Assembly: GCF_009870125.1 (NCBI RefSeq)
Contig: NC_046683.1
Coordinates: 58,419,869-58,483,868, forward strand
Direction of reading: 5' to 3'
Length of the DNA: 64,000 nt
Source of the DNA: Drosophila pseudoobscura
Taxonomy: Eukaryota; Arthropoda; Insecta; Diptera; Drosophilidae
Shown: piece after piece, positions 1 to 11,391 of the stretch
How the letters are laid out: the number at the start of each line of letters is the position of its first letter
Position numbering within the stretch: the first letter of the stretch is position 1
The notes under the pieces: model-generated
Told to the model about the DNA's origin: nothing
Database searches by the model: none
What the model saw: only the letters and a program-made list of their open reading frames with translations
Made by a program: the position numbers and the translations under genes

Positions 1-1150
1 AAATTCCGTTTGCCATATTCGCATGATTTGCTCTGATTGGAATACGTCTTCAATAAATTGCCAAAAATGTCACAGTCAAGGCGGACGAGACACGCACGCA
101 GGGGTGGGGAGGGGAAGAGATATATTTATGATAGAGGAATAGACATCAACATCAACATCGACATACATAGAGGGGGCTGCCATTCTGCCATTCTTCGATG
201 TGTTGGCATTGATTGGTTGGAGTTGGCATCCCCATCCACTCCGTTTGGGGGGCTCAAATCGTTTTAGTCGAACATCAAATTAGTTGTTGATTAGGAGGGC
301 TCTGAATAACAGTTTCGAATGGAGCGGAGCACGAGAGCAAGGAGTATGGCGGGAGCTACAATTTATTGGCCTAGGTCAAATATCGATTATCGGCCGTCAG
401 CCACCGCATATTATTGGGTCAGAGACTGAATTGAATGTCAATTTGATTGGCATATCTGGGGTGCATGGAGATCCTACTATGTATGTGTGTACGAGTATAC
501 ATATGTATATTCGAGCAGTGCATGGGAGGAGGTGACCTTGAGCTGGAGTAGAAAGTTCAGGCACGGGCCCAGAGCACAGAGCACCAGGCGAGAGAGCTGA
601 AATGATTTCGCCTCTCAATAGTTATCTGCTTAATTGAATTGAGTTACTTTGGTTAACTTCTTAACTAAGATCAATTATAATTGGAAAAAATCATATCAAT
701 TAAAAGCCCCTCTGATTCATCTACCCTGATAATTGACCACAACACTGACCATGCAGGTTCTACGGTGGGGTTCCTCCGCTCAACGCTGTCCGTCCGGACA
801 GTTGGGTTCGGTTGCTATCGGAAACGAATATTATAGCATTGTATATAAGCGAGTACCTATGACTGGTGGACAGAAATACTTAGATATGAATAAGCAAACT
901 TGAATTAAAGTTATCAGGAGTGTATGTCAAAAGATAACTCGAGTATCATAATTAAATTTTTCTTCTTTTCAGTGCTCTTTCCTGGGCTGGTGCTGGGGCT
1001 GGTCTAGACCCCAGACCTGAGGCTAGGCGAATGGTATATGGTATATGTATGGGCAAAGCCACCCCAGCTTAGGGAAGACTCACTTATCGGGACAGTGCGT
1101 GTCCGTTGGGAAATCCTCCATCATAAATCAGTGGGCGAGTTTCTGGGCTT
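1..1150. other. Intergenic DNA, no gene seen
   Basis: No coding exon, RNA gene or recognisable repeat family was found here. The open frames present (for example 37 to 267 and 284 to 535) have no family resemblance and lie in purine-rich or AT-rich DNA. The stretch probably lies beyond the 3' end of fax, whose candidate polyadenylation signals are at 1168 to 1189. Confidence 0.5.
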
Positions 1151-4015
1151 TGGTTTTTGTTTTGTTTTTTATTAAGAAGCATATTTATTATATATAAGAT
1201 GTATGTAATACAATAATTTTTCTTTCTTTCATTCTTGTCTGTCGTTTTCGGTCTTCTGTCCGGGGTTGTTTCATTTTGTTTTGGTTTTGTTTTTTTATGG
1301 TTTTATGGTTCTGTCGGATTCATTTCAGTTTTTTCGGTTTTCCATTTCATTTCAGTTTTGTTTTTGTTTCATTTTTTTGTTATCCATTTTATATATAATC
1401 ATATAAAACACTGAGCTACAATACAAATATTGTGATAAAAACTTACAACATAACCTTTAATACATAAAAATACTTGCGTAGTCTACAAATCGTATCGTTA
1501 TAAGAGATTTTCTTCATGGATCGATGGATTGATCGTTCGCTCGTCTTTTCTTGGCTCCGCTCCTCCTCTTCTTCTTGTTCTTGTTGTTGTTCTCTCTTTT
1601 GCCTTGACCTTTTCCTAAATTGTTTTCATTTCGCCTCAATGGATTCTGTTTTCGCTTTCGCTTTTCCCACTGTCTGTCCGCCTGCCTGTCTCTTCTTCTT
1701 AGTTGTTTGTGATCTACCCTATTAAAAAAAAGACTACTTCTTTCTTTCATTCATTCACTCGTTCGGTTTGGTTCGTTCATTCTCCTCCATTTCCAGCTGT
1801 TCTTTTTGTATCTTTGCTATTCTTACGGGGAGGGGGGATTGATTCTTCGGGATGAATGGAAGGGGCGGAAAGATGAGTGCGAAAGCAGAGAAACAACGAA
1901 AACATTAACCGTAAAGGTAAACCAACCATTCCAGAGGGGCAAGGCAACGCCTTCAAGGAAAAGAGTGTTCGAGAGAAACAGAGAGAGAGAACGATTCGCC
2001 CCCGGAGAGAGAATTGCATGAGTTCATCGAGTTGTCCTTCTTCCTCCTACAGTTGTGTGGGTTCGTGTGGGGTGTTTTATATGATTCTTTGCTTTGCTTG
2101 TGGCTCGTGGCTTGTGGTTTGTTGTGGCTTGGGGCTTGTGGGTTGCGGGTGGTGGTTGCAGCGTTAATTACAGTAGAAATAAGGTTCATATTTATATATA
2201 TATTTGCATAATCAGAATCATAAACATAATTTTAACTTAGGACAAAACTTTGACAAACTAAAATTGAATGGACGTACCAAAAAAAAAAAAAAAACAAAGA
2301 GAATATACAAAAAATTATCATAAATTTTGTTCTTTTCGTATGTTAGTGCCGAGTATTTTTTTGTTTAGATCAATAGTTTTTTTTGGTTCGAATTGGTTTT
2401 GATTTGTTTGTTGATTGTGTGTGTGTGTTAAAAACATCGATAAAGCCAATGCTCTGAGCAGATCCATACGAAAGGGACTATGGGGGGAAATCATAGTAGT
2501 ATTTATAATCGTTAAAGTATAATAATATATAATAATAATAGAAGAACCAACATACAATGTATCGTTATGCGTTATGCGATTTTCGTTTTGTTTGTTTTGC
2601 GTTTTTTTTTTTCTTTTGTTTATACACATGTACACATATGCATAATGGGCGTTATATAAGGGTTTTATATGTATATAATTATAAGTAATAAATTTGTATC
2701 CATTTTTGTTTCGTTTAATTATTTGCACACGAGAATCAGAAATTACTATTTGCAATCATATATATATAAAAAATAAACTTAATTGCCGGCAAACGGGGGC
2801 CCAAACCCAACCCCCTACACATATCCATATCAACCCTACTATATATCATTCCTATACCATTCCCATTCTCATTCCCATTGCATTCCATCCCAACTACAAC
2901 GCCATTATCATCATCATCGTCATCACTATATATCATATATATCATATATCATATATCATATACCATATCATATATATGTATAATATAATCGTCCTACCCA
3001 ATCCATCGTACTTGTTCCGGGATTTACTTTAAGCTTAATCAAATTTTGGAAGAGTAAACAATACCATCGTGTTCTTTTGCAATTTTTTGCTGCATATGCT
3101 ATATGTGAGTGTAGCTGTGTGTCTGTGTTAGTTTGTGTATCTGGATGAGAGTGTAGAGTGTGTATGTGTGTATTATATAGATCGCCTTTGAATGTAAACT
3201 AATGATTAATGCGTGTATTGTATGCTGTTCTGTTCTGGCTTCCTTTTCTTTACTCTCTCATTTTTTACTCACGTTTTGCTCACTTCTTTTTCTTCTTCTT
3301 CTCCTTCTCCTTCTATGTTTTATTCGAGTTCTTTAACTAATTTTTTATAATTTCTTTCCCTCTGTCCGTCGTCCTCTCCTCTTAATATTTATACGTATAA
3401 ACTTTTATAATTTTATACTAAATGTTTTTTTACGGTTCTTGTTTTTTTTTTTGGGGTTTTTTGGTTTTTTTTGTTTTTGTTAATTTTTTGTGGTTTTTTG
3501 TTTTGTTGTTCTTGTAATACAAACGTCATCGTGTATATATATAAAAAAAAGATGTCCAAAGTTTTTACGTTACGTTATTGTATATATATACGTTTTTTTT
3601 TTACTTTTTTGTTTTACGTTTTTCCGCATTTGCTTGCGCTTTTCGTTTTACTTAGTGGATCGATCGTTCTGTTGCGGATGCTGATGGTGAGAGTTCTGTG
3701 TCTGTGCCTGCTTTTTGCTTTACAGTTGTCCTAGGTTTTTCTTTCGTTTTCACTTTAAATGTAAATGGGTCTTCTTCTATACTGATCTCTTCTCTTAGAA
3801 AACGCTTGTCGTCCGATGTCTGAATGCTTATATATGAGAGCGCAGCGCCTAGCTATATAGGGCCTTACTATATAGTATCGTACTACATATGTATATATAT
3901 ATAATGTGTGTGTATGTGGGTGTCTCCTTTCTTCCTTCGTTCCTTCGACTTTCCGACTCGTCTGTATATATGTATATATATCGGGATATACATATGAATA
4001 CAACTAACGGCGAAT
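1150..4015 (-). other. fax: Probable long 3' UTR of fax
   Basis: This stretch follows the fax stop codon on the minus strand. It has no coding exon and is A-rich on the fax sense strand, with many TATA and CATA runs (for example 2925 to 2980, and 3885 to 3985) and T-tracts on the plus strand. Minus-strand AATAAA signals occur at 1168 to 1173 and 1184 to 1189, and other candidates lie nearer the stop. A UTR of up to about 2.9 kb is inferred. The true end could be at any of these signals and needs transcript data. Confidence 0.4.
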
Positions 4016-7000
4016 TTACTTTGTTTCCTCCTTCTCTTTGTTCTCCTCGGTCGACTCCTTCTCATTCGACTGGTAATTTAGAGATAAGTATTTGGTTAGT
4101 GTGTGCTTTGCAAAAATAATATTTATTTCCATGAACGTACCTTGTCCTTCTCCAACTCCTTCTCGATCTTATCGCCCTCGGGGCCCTCCTGCTCATTTGA
4201 TTTCTCCTGCTCGCCACCTTCCTTGCCCTCCTTGGTCTCGGGTCTGCAACAATCGATTCAAGTTCGGTTAGAAATGAGATTAGACTCCATCCGATTTCTT
4301 TTACTCACTCTGGCTTGGGAATGTGCGCATTGAGGTCCAGCTTCGTGCAGATCTCATCCCAGTCGGGGAAGCACTTGTCCTTCATGCGCGACACGTGTCC
4401 AATCAAGTTGGGGCACTTCTCGGTCATGTAGTCGCGCAGCGGGTACGCGATATCCTTGGACAGATAGTGGAGCTGCGAGAGCACCGCAAAGGCCACCACA
4501 TCGAGGGTGGTCGGCTCGTCGCCGAAGAAGAACGGCTTACAGTCGAGCATCTCGCTGAGGACCTTCAGGTCGTCCTTGCCGAACTCCTCGATCTCCTCGG
4601 CGCTGTGGACGCCGATGCCATGCGCCTTCAACTTTTTCGTGCCCTGGAACCACTTGTTGTGTTGAATATGGTTTTTCCGTGTTTTTTTTTTGTTTTGTGT
4701 TTTTTTTTTGGAGATATTCGGATGGGATGGCCGACAAATTGGTTACGGGGTGGGTGGGGGGTCAACAGGATGCAGGATGACCAACACAGCAGACACACGC
4801 ACACGGGGGATATGGGGTTATAGATGGGGAGCGCACCAATACACACACACACACACACGTACAGATTACAAAAGTTAGAAGTTAGAAACAGAAAGTACGT
4901 GGGAAAAAAACGAAAAAGAAAAAAGAGAAAAAACCATGCAAGAGTTAGTGATAAACATAACGATTGTATTTTTTTTTTTTTTTCGTTTATGAATATGAAT
5001 TGGAATTCGAATTTGATTAGCTTGTGTGGTGGATTGTGTGGTGTTCCTTTGAAATGTTTTTGAATTGATTTTGGAATTTGATTTTAAAAGAATTTGAATT
5101 TTGCCGGATGTGATGTGAAATTGAGAAGTGTTTCCATTTATAGATTCTTGCTTTTCTTTTTTTTCTTCAAGTTTCATTCGAATAAACGAAAATGAAAATC
5201 ATCCTAAAAACATTTCCAGGAAGACAGACAGACACCACGTTTATTCTTCTCTCGTTTTGGGGTTTTGGGTTCCCCCATTGTTTTTCTCGTTTTGGGTTTT
5301 GGGTTTTTTGTTTAGATTTAGTTTTTGTCGATGGGTAGGGGGAGTGGGGTGGTGGTGGTTATGTGAGTACCGCCGAGGCATAAACAACAATCAATCCCAC
5401 GAAAGGGACGCGATAATATTGTTTATGCCTCGTTTTCGGAGTTGGATAAACTATGTGTCGGATGGCAGCCGATGGCGATGGCGATGTCGGTGTTAGGTGC
5501 AACATAATACGCCACCGATTTCTATCAACAGATTCCTAAGTTGAGGATTTGTTTATTTACACTACTCTACCCATCCCCATGCCCATGCCCATTCCCTTTC
5601 CCAGTTGCCATTCCACCAACGCCAAGAGCAAAAGCCCTCCAGTTTCAGTTTCGTTTTTCAGTTTTGGTTTTTGTTTCCAATTGAAATCTAAACAAATGAT
5701 AAATAGGATTGGAAACTGCCGGGATCATCAGCTTCTGGCGTTGAGGAATGCACGAGATACGAGATACATCGTCTGCTACGTGGATCTGAACTACTTTGGC
5801 TACAGGACTGTCACTGTCACTGTCACTATGACTGTGACACTGTGACTGTTTGTTGGCTTTGGTGGGTTACCTTGCGACCAAAGGTTATCTTGAAGAAGAA
5901 GTTCAAGATGGAGTTGGGCAGACGCAATCCGAGGGCGTGCTGCAGATTGACCTTGTAGCCCTTGAGCACACTGTCCGGATACTTGGCGCGCCAGTAGAAG
6001 ATGATCCAGATGAGATGGTTCTCCAGCATGGCGATGGTGGCATACGACACGTTGCGCTGCTCGGCGGTTAGGCCGGAATCCAGATTCTTCTCGTATTTGG
6101 ACGACAGTTCCTTGATGATAATGGCCGAATCAGCGATTTCCTCTCCATTCAGCTCGATGAAAGGCAACTGACCCTTCTTCGAGCGGAAACGCATCTTATG
6201 ATCGACATTCTGCAATGGAGAAAAAAGAGGAAAAGCATTCATTGAGTGTTGCGATGACTCGAGGATGAGTAATGCTACGGAAAGTAGGGTGGAGTCTGTT
6301 TATACGAGATTAAGTATATGTATGTGTCCCACACTCCCACTTTATCTGGCATTCCATTCCCCTGACTAATACGAAATGTAGTTCAATCCCAAAAGAGTTC
6401 CGCCCGCTAGATGGCGCTCATGACATACATAGAGAGTCCTGTACGAATGTGCAAGCGTGTGTGTGTGCGGGAGTGTGTATTTTCTATGTATGCCACCAGA
6501 ACTGATGCTGAAAACCAACCACTACACAAAAAGCTGTACCTTGTAGAAAACCGAACGAACAGCATGGAACATCGTATCAACCCAACAACCTAACCAACAC
6601 CCAACTACCCCCAACTGGTCACACAGATGCTCGCTCAAACACGCGCACACACATACACAGAAAAACGCGCTCTAACGCACACAACGAAGAAGAAGCAGAA
6701 ACAAAAACAGGAGAATGAGAAAGCAGAGCAGGAGCCAGGAGCCGGAAGCCGGGTGCCAGAGCCAGAGCCGAGAAACTTCCAATTGCCGCTATTTGAACAT
6801 TTTTGAGATATTCCAGTGCTCTGCCACTTCCACTGGCACTTCCAGTGTGTACACACGTATGCATTAACCGTTACTTTCCTGATGTGACAGTTATGTTCGT
6901 GTGTGTGACGCATGTCGCCCGTCGCCTGTCGCTTTTTTTTGTTTCTGCTTCGCTGCTCAAATTTACATAATAATTTCTAATTAGAAATTGGTGCTGTCCA

Positions 7001-10000
7001 TAACAAAAGCGAACCCCCGCCATCCAATAATGGCCGTTGTTGGCATATTTATGCTTTCGCGCCCTGAAAACGGCAGAGAGGCAAGGCAGGCAAGGCAGGC
7101 GGCGGCAGGGTGTGGTTGCCGACACGAACACACACAGGCACACAAATTGGGGAGAGGAATAGAGAGAGAGAGAAACCCCAGAGAGGACAGCACTGGAAGA
7201 GAGAACAGCGGCCTGTTTGTTATAGAGAGATTTTTGCCTTCCAGCAGCAGCAGCATCATCATCATCGCTGCCTGTCCAGGCTGCTTCTGCCGCTGCTGCT
7301 GCTGAAAAGGGTGGAGTCCGTTGGAGCACATTTAATTCCAATGATCCACAAAAAAGGCAGCCTGTCTGCTGCCTCTCCTTCTTCTTTTGCTTCTTCTGCC
7401 TCCACCAACGCAAAATATAACGGTTTCTGTCAATGCTGGCAGAGGCGGGCGGCAGAGGCTGGGCAGCGCTGCGCCGCCGCTTTGTCGCCATACAATGCAA
7501 ATATTTAGTTTTTATTAAATCATTATGCCAATTAAGGAGCGGCGGCGGCAATAATGGGAGCTCCTCCATAGCTTCTCCACTTCTGCTGCAGGGCTCAACT
7601 TTCGTGCAGTGTAGAGTTCTGTTCGTTGCACGCAACAACAACAACAACAACAACGGCAGCAGCAGCAGCAAAAGTGCTCTCAAATTGCAGAGAACAAGAA
7701 GAAGAGGGAGAACACATGCAATTATGCAGCACATGCAGGCCCGGGTCTATGTGTGTATATGTGTGTGCGTCGGTGTGTGTGTATATATCCACACCCCTGT
7801 CAAAAAGCCAGAGAGTGAAGAGAAGAGAGCAGCAGGAGTAGTTGCAGTCCCACTGAGTGAGCAACAACAAAAGAGCCAGCAGCACAGCAACAGCAGCAGC
7901 AGAAACTCTCGTTGTTTTAATGCAAATATGCGGTTTATTAATTAAAACAAAAGGCAGAAACAGCAATCAGTCTTCTTTCAAAGAAAAACTGAAACTCCAT
8001 TTCCTCTCACTCACACACACGCACACATTTGCACGTACAGTTGCAGCCGCAAACGGCATATCCAGAGAGTTGCCAGACTGTTCGCTCACACATAGCCACA
8101 TTTTGTACTGGCAATATTGTGAATGGAATGGCGCGCCAGCATTTTCCATTTGAATTTGTAATTGAAATTTATGCATTTGTATTTGTAATTCATTCTCGTA
8201 TATATTGAAAATGTGAATTAATTGCACAATCTACAAGGCGGCGACACTTCACATTGGAATTCCAGATATGCGGGCTATGGGCCGGGGCTGGTGTTGGGGT
8301 TGGGGTTTGGCCACCGCCTCAAAATGATATTCGATGTGGCTGCTGTTCGTTAATGGCTGCGACGCGTCGGGCGCCGGGTATGACTCGCACAGCTCGGATT
8401 GTGGCGTGAAAAAAGATATGCATTTGGTTTATCATCAATAAAGAAACAACTTCTACTCTTGTTTACACAAAGAAGAGGAAGGGGGAAGGAGAGCGAGATG
8501 TAAAGAGAGCTGCAGCAATGCGTTTACAATAACAGCACAGAGACGTTGCATGCAGGGGGTCGACGCTGTGCCAGGGCCCAGGGCCCAGGGGGGTGAAGAA
8601 CTTGCTTAGTCAGTTTTCATGGCATGGCACTGGCACCCCTCCCTGTCATGGTGATTAATGGATAAGAGAATGAGAGGGAGCGAGGGAATAATGTCAAAGG
8701 TCTCAGTTTGTTGAACTCTTCCGCTGTTATCAGGGAGTGCAATCAGACCCCCGAAAAAAAAAATATAATGGAAATGGAAAGTATTTTCCAGCTGCGGGCC
8801 TGACGGACGACTGTCAATCATAATTGACTGCAGCTCTGCTTTCTTTTTGGAATGCAACATATGGCAGCATGCTACTGGAAGCATAGGAGTGGGGAGTGCC
8901 GTGCCGCTCTTATCGGTTCTCTGGCATCTTGAGAGGCAGCGGCAGTGGCAGTGGCAGCGGCGCATCAATTAACATTCCTCTTGGGCTCATTTTTCATTTA
9001 CCAAATGTGTAATTAATAAGATTAAACAACAACTGCGTCGTTGTTGTTTCTGTGTAGATGTGCGGGTGACCGCACCCATTTCTCCCCACCTCCCACCCCC
9101 TATTTGTGGGACAGGCAGCTGCTGTTGCTGCTAGGGCAAGTTTTTCCTATAAAAATATGAAAAATATGCAAACCGCATCGCGCGCTTTAAAAAAAAGCAA
9201 AAGCTAAAATGGAAGCCCCAATGGAAGTCGTTGACAGTTTCCCCGTCGCCTTCGCCTCTTCTCCGCCACTATTACAGCTACTTAACGGGCATAGAGATAA
9301 GCAAGGCAAAGCCAGAAGGAAGACGAAGACAGAGAGAGCGCGGCTTGAAGTTATTTCCAAGACGGGGGGGATTGCACCGTCTCAAACTACATCAATTTTT
9401 ATTAAAAGCAATTACAAGCTGCAGAGCGGTGGCGCAGGCGGAGGCTGAGAGGATAGCATGAAAGAAGTGCAACAAAGACAAAGAGCAGACACTCACACAG
9501 GCACAGACATACAGAGAGAGAGGAGAGTCGGAGCTAGAGAGAGAGAGAGAGACAAAAGGAGAGAGTCGGCAGCGCCAAGTGCAAAATTTGAAGCACGACT
9601 TCATTTCGCCTGTTGTTGCTGCTGCTGGTGTTTTGGCGAGTGGAGTCGTGGGGTGGAGGGGGGTTCAGAGCATAAAAGCACAACTTTATGAGAGGCAGCG
9701 ACGCCGGCGTCGGCGCACACACAAATTTTATGTATACGCTGTTTTATGTAGACACACGCATACACACCAAGGAGTACAAGAAATCCGGCCAGGCTACAGG
9801 TTCACACACACACGCACACATGGACAACTACTGGAAGAGAGAGCAACTTCTGTTACGGGATAGAAAGGAAAGGCAAATGCTAAATGTATCCCTTTTTCAG
9901 CTCAATGCGAGGGCAGGGCAGGGCAGGTCACACACATACCCCTATATGTATACGTACATACACGCACACAGGACAGAGGCAGGCTTAGCACACAATCATG

Positions 10001-10623
10001 GCGGTTTTTCTTTCTCTCTCTCTCTCTCTCCCACTCGCTCTCTCTGGCAGGAGCAGGGAAAAAATCTGTACCGCAAAAATTTTACAATGATGAAAAAACC
10101 GAAATGCGAGACGAAAACCCAGAAATATGTATTTCTGAAATATGTTTTGGGTTTCTGTTTGCAGATTTTCCCCGGAAAATTTACTGATAATTACCTCGTA
10201 CTTGAGACCGACCAGACGAAGCCAGGTCTCAACTTTCAAGCAGTAGGGCGACAGCGACGGCAGCAATGGAGTCCTGGAGAACTGGTACAGATAGATGATG
10301 TCCTTCTCGAAGTTGGTCTTGTGCACATTGAACTTTTGTGCGGGAGGGGCCTCCGATTTGGCCGGCGCTGCAGCAGCCGCTGCCTCTCCGTCCTTCTTGG
10401 CCTCCCCGTCTGCGGCACCATCAGCGTTTTCCTTGGACGCCGCCTTGCCGTCCTCTTTGTTTCCTTGGGCGTTTTCGTTTTCAGCCGGAGCAGCGACGGC
10501 GGGCGCGGCAGCAGCAGGCTCGCTGGCAGCAGGTTTTTCCGCCTGTTCGGAGGCTGGCTTCTCTGTGGGCGCCGCAACGGCAGGCGTTTCCTCAGCGGGT
10601 ATTTGGGCTACTTCGGTGGCCAT
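4016..10623 (-). CDS. fax: Failed axon connections, GST-fold protein
   Basis: The coding exons are 10195-10623, 5871-6209, 4309-4643, 4141-4243 and 4016-4069. All junctions are GT-AG and in phase, and the joined reading frame gives 419 residues, close to the size I recall for fly fax (about 418). Residues 1 to about 95 are an Ala/Pro/Glu-rich low-complexity head. Residues about 105 to 200 carry the thioredoxin-like GST N domain, including the SPYCLKVETWLRL block typical of FAXC proteins and QLPFIELNGEEIADS. Residues about 205 to 365 are the helical GST C domain (FFFGDEPTTLDVVAFAVLSQ). The tail is Lys/Glu-rich. Known for the family: fax was found as a dominant enhancer of Abl mutants and acts in embryonic axon outgrowth; the vertebrate relative is FAXC. 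No enzyme activity can be inferred. The start ATG at 10623 has no upstream in-frame alternative that fits. Identification is very secure. Alternative first exons cannot be excluded. Confidence 0.95.
4841..4858 (+). repeat. (CA)n microsatellite
   Basis: An uninterrupted AC dinucleotide run lies inside fax intron 2. Confidence 0.9.
5374..5432. other. Hairpin, 14-bp perfect arms, in fax intron
   Basis: CGAGGCATAAACAA at 5374-5387 is the exact reverse complement of TTGTTTATGCCTCG at 5419-5432. The 31-nt loop contains a further TCCC/GGGA pairing, and CCG and CGG outside the arms can extend the stem past small bulges. It could be an RNA hairpin, a regulatory palindrome, or the ends of a tiny mobile element. 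The sequence alone does not decide. Confidence 0.6.
6955..7080. promoter_or_regulatory. Candidate enhancer block with 18-nt palindrome
   Basis: Bases 6972-6989 form a perfect palindrome (AATTTCTAA then TTAGAAATT) centred on TAATTA, the core recognised by many homeodomain dimers. It sits in an island of non-repetitive AT-rich sequence flanked by simple repeats. Function is inferred only from this arrangement. Confidence 0.3.
7490..7550. promoter_or_regulatory. Candidate enhancer block with POU octamer
   Basis: ATGCAAAT at 7495-7502 is followed by ATTAAATCATTATGCCAATTAA-type sequence within 40 bases. A second perfect octamer lies at 7920-7927, next to TTAATTAA. Octamers are the classical POU-domain site. 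The regulatory role is unproven. Confidence 0.25.
8130..8240. promoter_or_regulatory. AT-rich block with repeated TTTGTAATT words
   Basis: TTTGTAATT occurs twice and ATGCATTTGTA lies between the copies. GTGAATTAATTGCAC follows. The block contrasts with the flanking GC-rich repeat DNA and resembles conserved noncoding blocks in fly introns. No more can be said from one sequence. Confidence 0.2.
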
Positions 10624-10717
10624 TTCGTTTCTGCTTTTTCTCTTTAAAGTTGCGCTTTCTTTCAGCTAACAGATTCTTCACACTTTTCCTTGCTCAAATG
10701 CACAGGAACACTTATAC

Positions 10718-10745
10718 ACACTGACGCGACCCACTACTATATAGT
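10718..10745 (-). promoter_or_regulatory. fax: Possible fax core promoter (TATA plus Inr)
   Basis: On the minus strand CTATATAG (10737-10744) is followed by TCAGTGT (10718-10724), an initiator-like word, about 100 bases before the fax start codon. The TATA-to-initiator spacing is about 21 bases, shorter than the usual 30. Either the true start differs slightly or one element is fortuitous. Confidence 0.35.
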
Positions 10746-10841
10746 GGGGGGGATTGAAAAAAATTACCACAAGACACTCGGGTCGGTTAATACAGGAATA
10801 CAGGATCTCTCTCTGTTCAGTCGGAAGTCGGAATAAGTGCC

Positions 10842-10853
10842 GTTAACGTTAAC
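10842..10853. other. 12-nt palindrome upstream of fax
   Basis: GTTAACGTTAAC is a perfect palindrome made of two GTTAAC sites about 220 bases upstream of the fax start codon. Its role is unknown. Confidence 0.5.
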
Positions 10854-11004
10854 ACCAACCAGACGCAAACCCAACCGCGCAGTTCAAAAAAATTGGAAGA
10901 TGTGAGCTACTGCTGCAGCGCTACCTTACAGGAAAAAGATAGTTTATTTACATGGCAACTACACGGCAACTACACATTAGCTACATAATAGCAGGAAAAA
11001 GAGG

Positions 11005-11179
11005 GTATGGACAACAGGCAACACGTTCCAAAAAATGCAACACAGGCAAACTGAAATGCACCCCATTTGCCCAATATAACTTGCCGGCTTTGACTTCAAG
11101 GTTTTTGTCGTCACAGACGAGGTGAGGGTTCATACAAACCTTGCAAATTTTGTTGTCAAATTTTGCTTGTTGTCCATAC
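11005..11179. mobile_element. Possible 175-bp inverted-repeat element
   Basis: GTATGGACAACAGGCAA at 11005-11021 matches the reverse complement of 11163-11179 (TTGCTTGTTGTCCATAC) with one mismatch. Bases 12859-12875 (TTCCTTGTTGTCCATAC) repeat the right-hand end 1.7 kb away. The dispersion of the same end suggests a small MITE-like element. No target-site duplication was recognised. Confidence 0.35.
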
Positions 11180-11391
11180 TTTTCTTTACAGCCCATTCAA
11201 ATTCACTCATTTTTTCGTCGCAGGAGAGAGCATGGATAGATCAGGAATACGGTCTGACCCTCAGAAATATACCGAAATATACCGTCTCATTATACCATTA
11301 AATACTGACAAATTCAAATTCTATCATACGTATTCCTCGTTTTTGATATTCTTTCGAATATTACTAGCTAAATAGATCTCTGAGCCCTGCC

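Larger units (their letters stand above)
4644..5870 (-). other. fax: fax intron 2
   Basis: This 1.2 kb intron has no coding content. It holds a (CA)9 run at 4841-4858, a T-tract near 4970-4983, repeated GTTTTGGG words at 5255-5310, a strong inverted repeat at 5374-5432, CCATGC repeats near 5575-5600, and a CTGTCA/TGACAG stretch at 5804-5846 just inside the splice donor. Confidence 0.75.
6210..10194 (-). other. fax: fax intron 1, with AT-rich regulatory-looking blocks
   Basis: The 4 kb first coding intron contains no exon I can support. It mixes CAG, CA and GA simple repeats (7245-7305, 7640-7675, 9538-9552, 10010-10031) with AT-rich blocks that carry homeodomain-type TAAT sites and two perfect ATGCAAAT octamers (7495-7502 and 7920-7927). 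Such blocks in a large first intron of a nervous-system gene are typical of enhancers, but that is inference. Confidence 0.55.

Noticed and set aside
6871..7734. 287-codon minus-strand open frame in fax intron 1
   Set aside because: It runs through CAG, GA and GAT repeats, and its translation is Leu-, Ala- and Ser-rich low complexity with no domain. It is best explained by the lack of stops in repeat DNA.
9688..10647. 319-codon plus-strand open frame
   Set aside because: It is antisense to fax exon 1 and its intron. The Arg/Gly/Cys-rich translation mirrors the Ala-rich fax head.
10981..11196. Small Cys-containing minus-strand open frame
   Set aside because: It spans the inverted-repeat unit at 11005-11179, and its translation has no known zinc-binding pattern beyond one C-x2-C. 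It is treated as repeat DNA.
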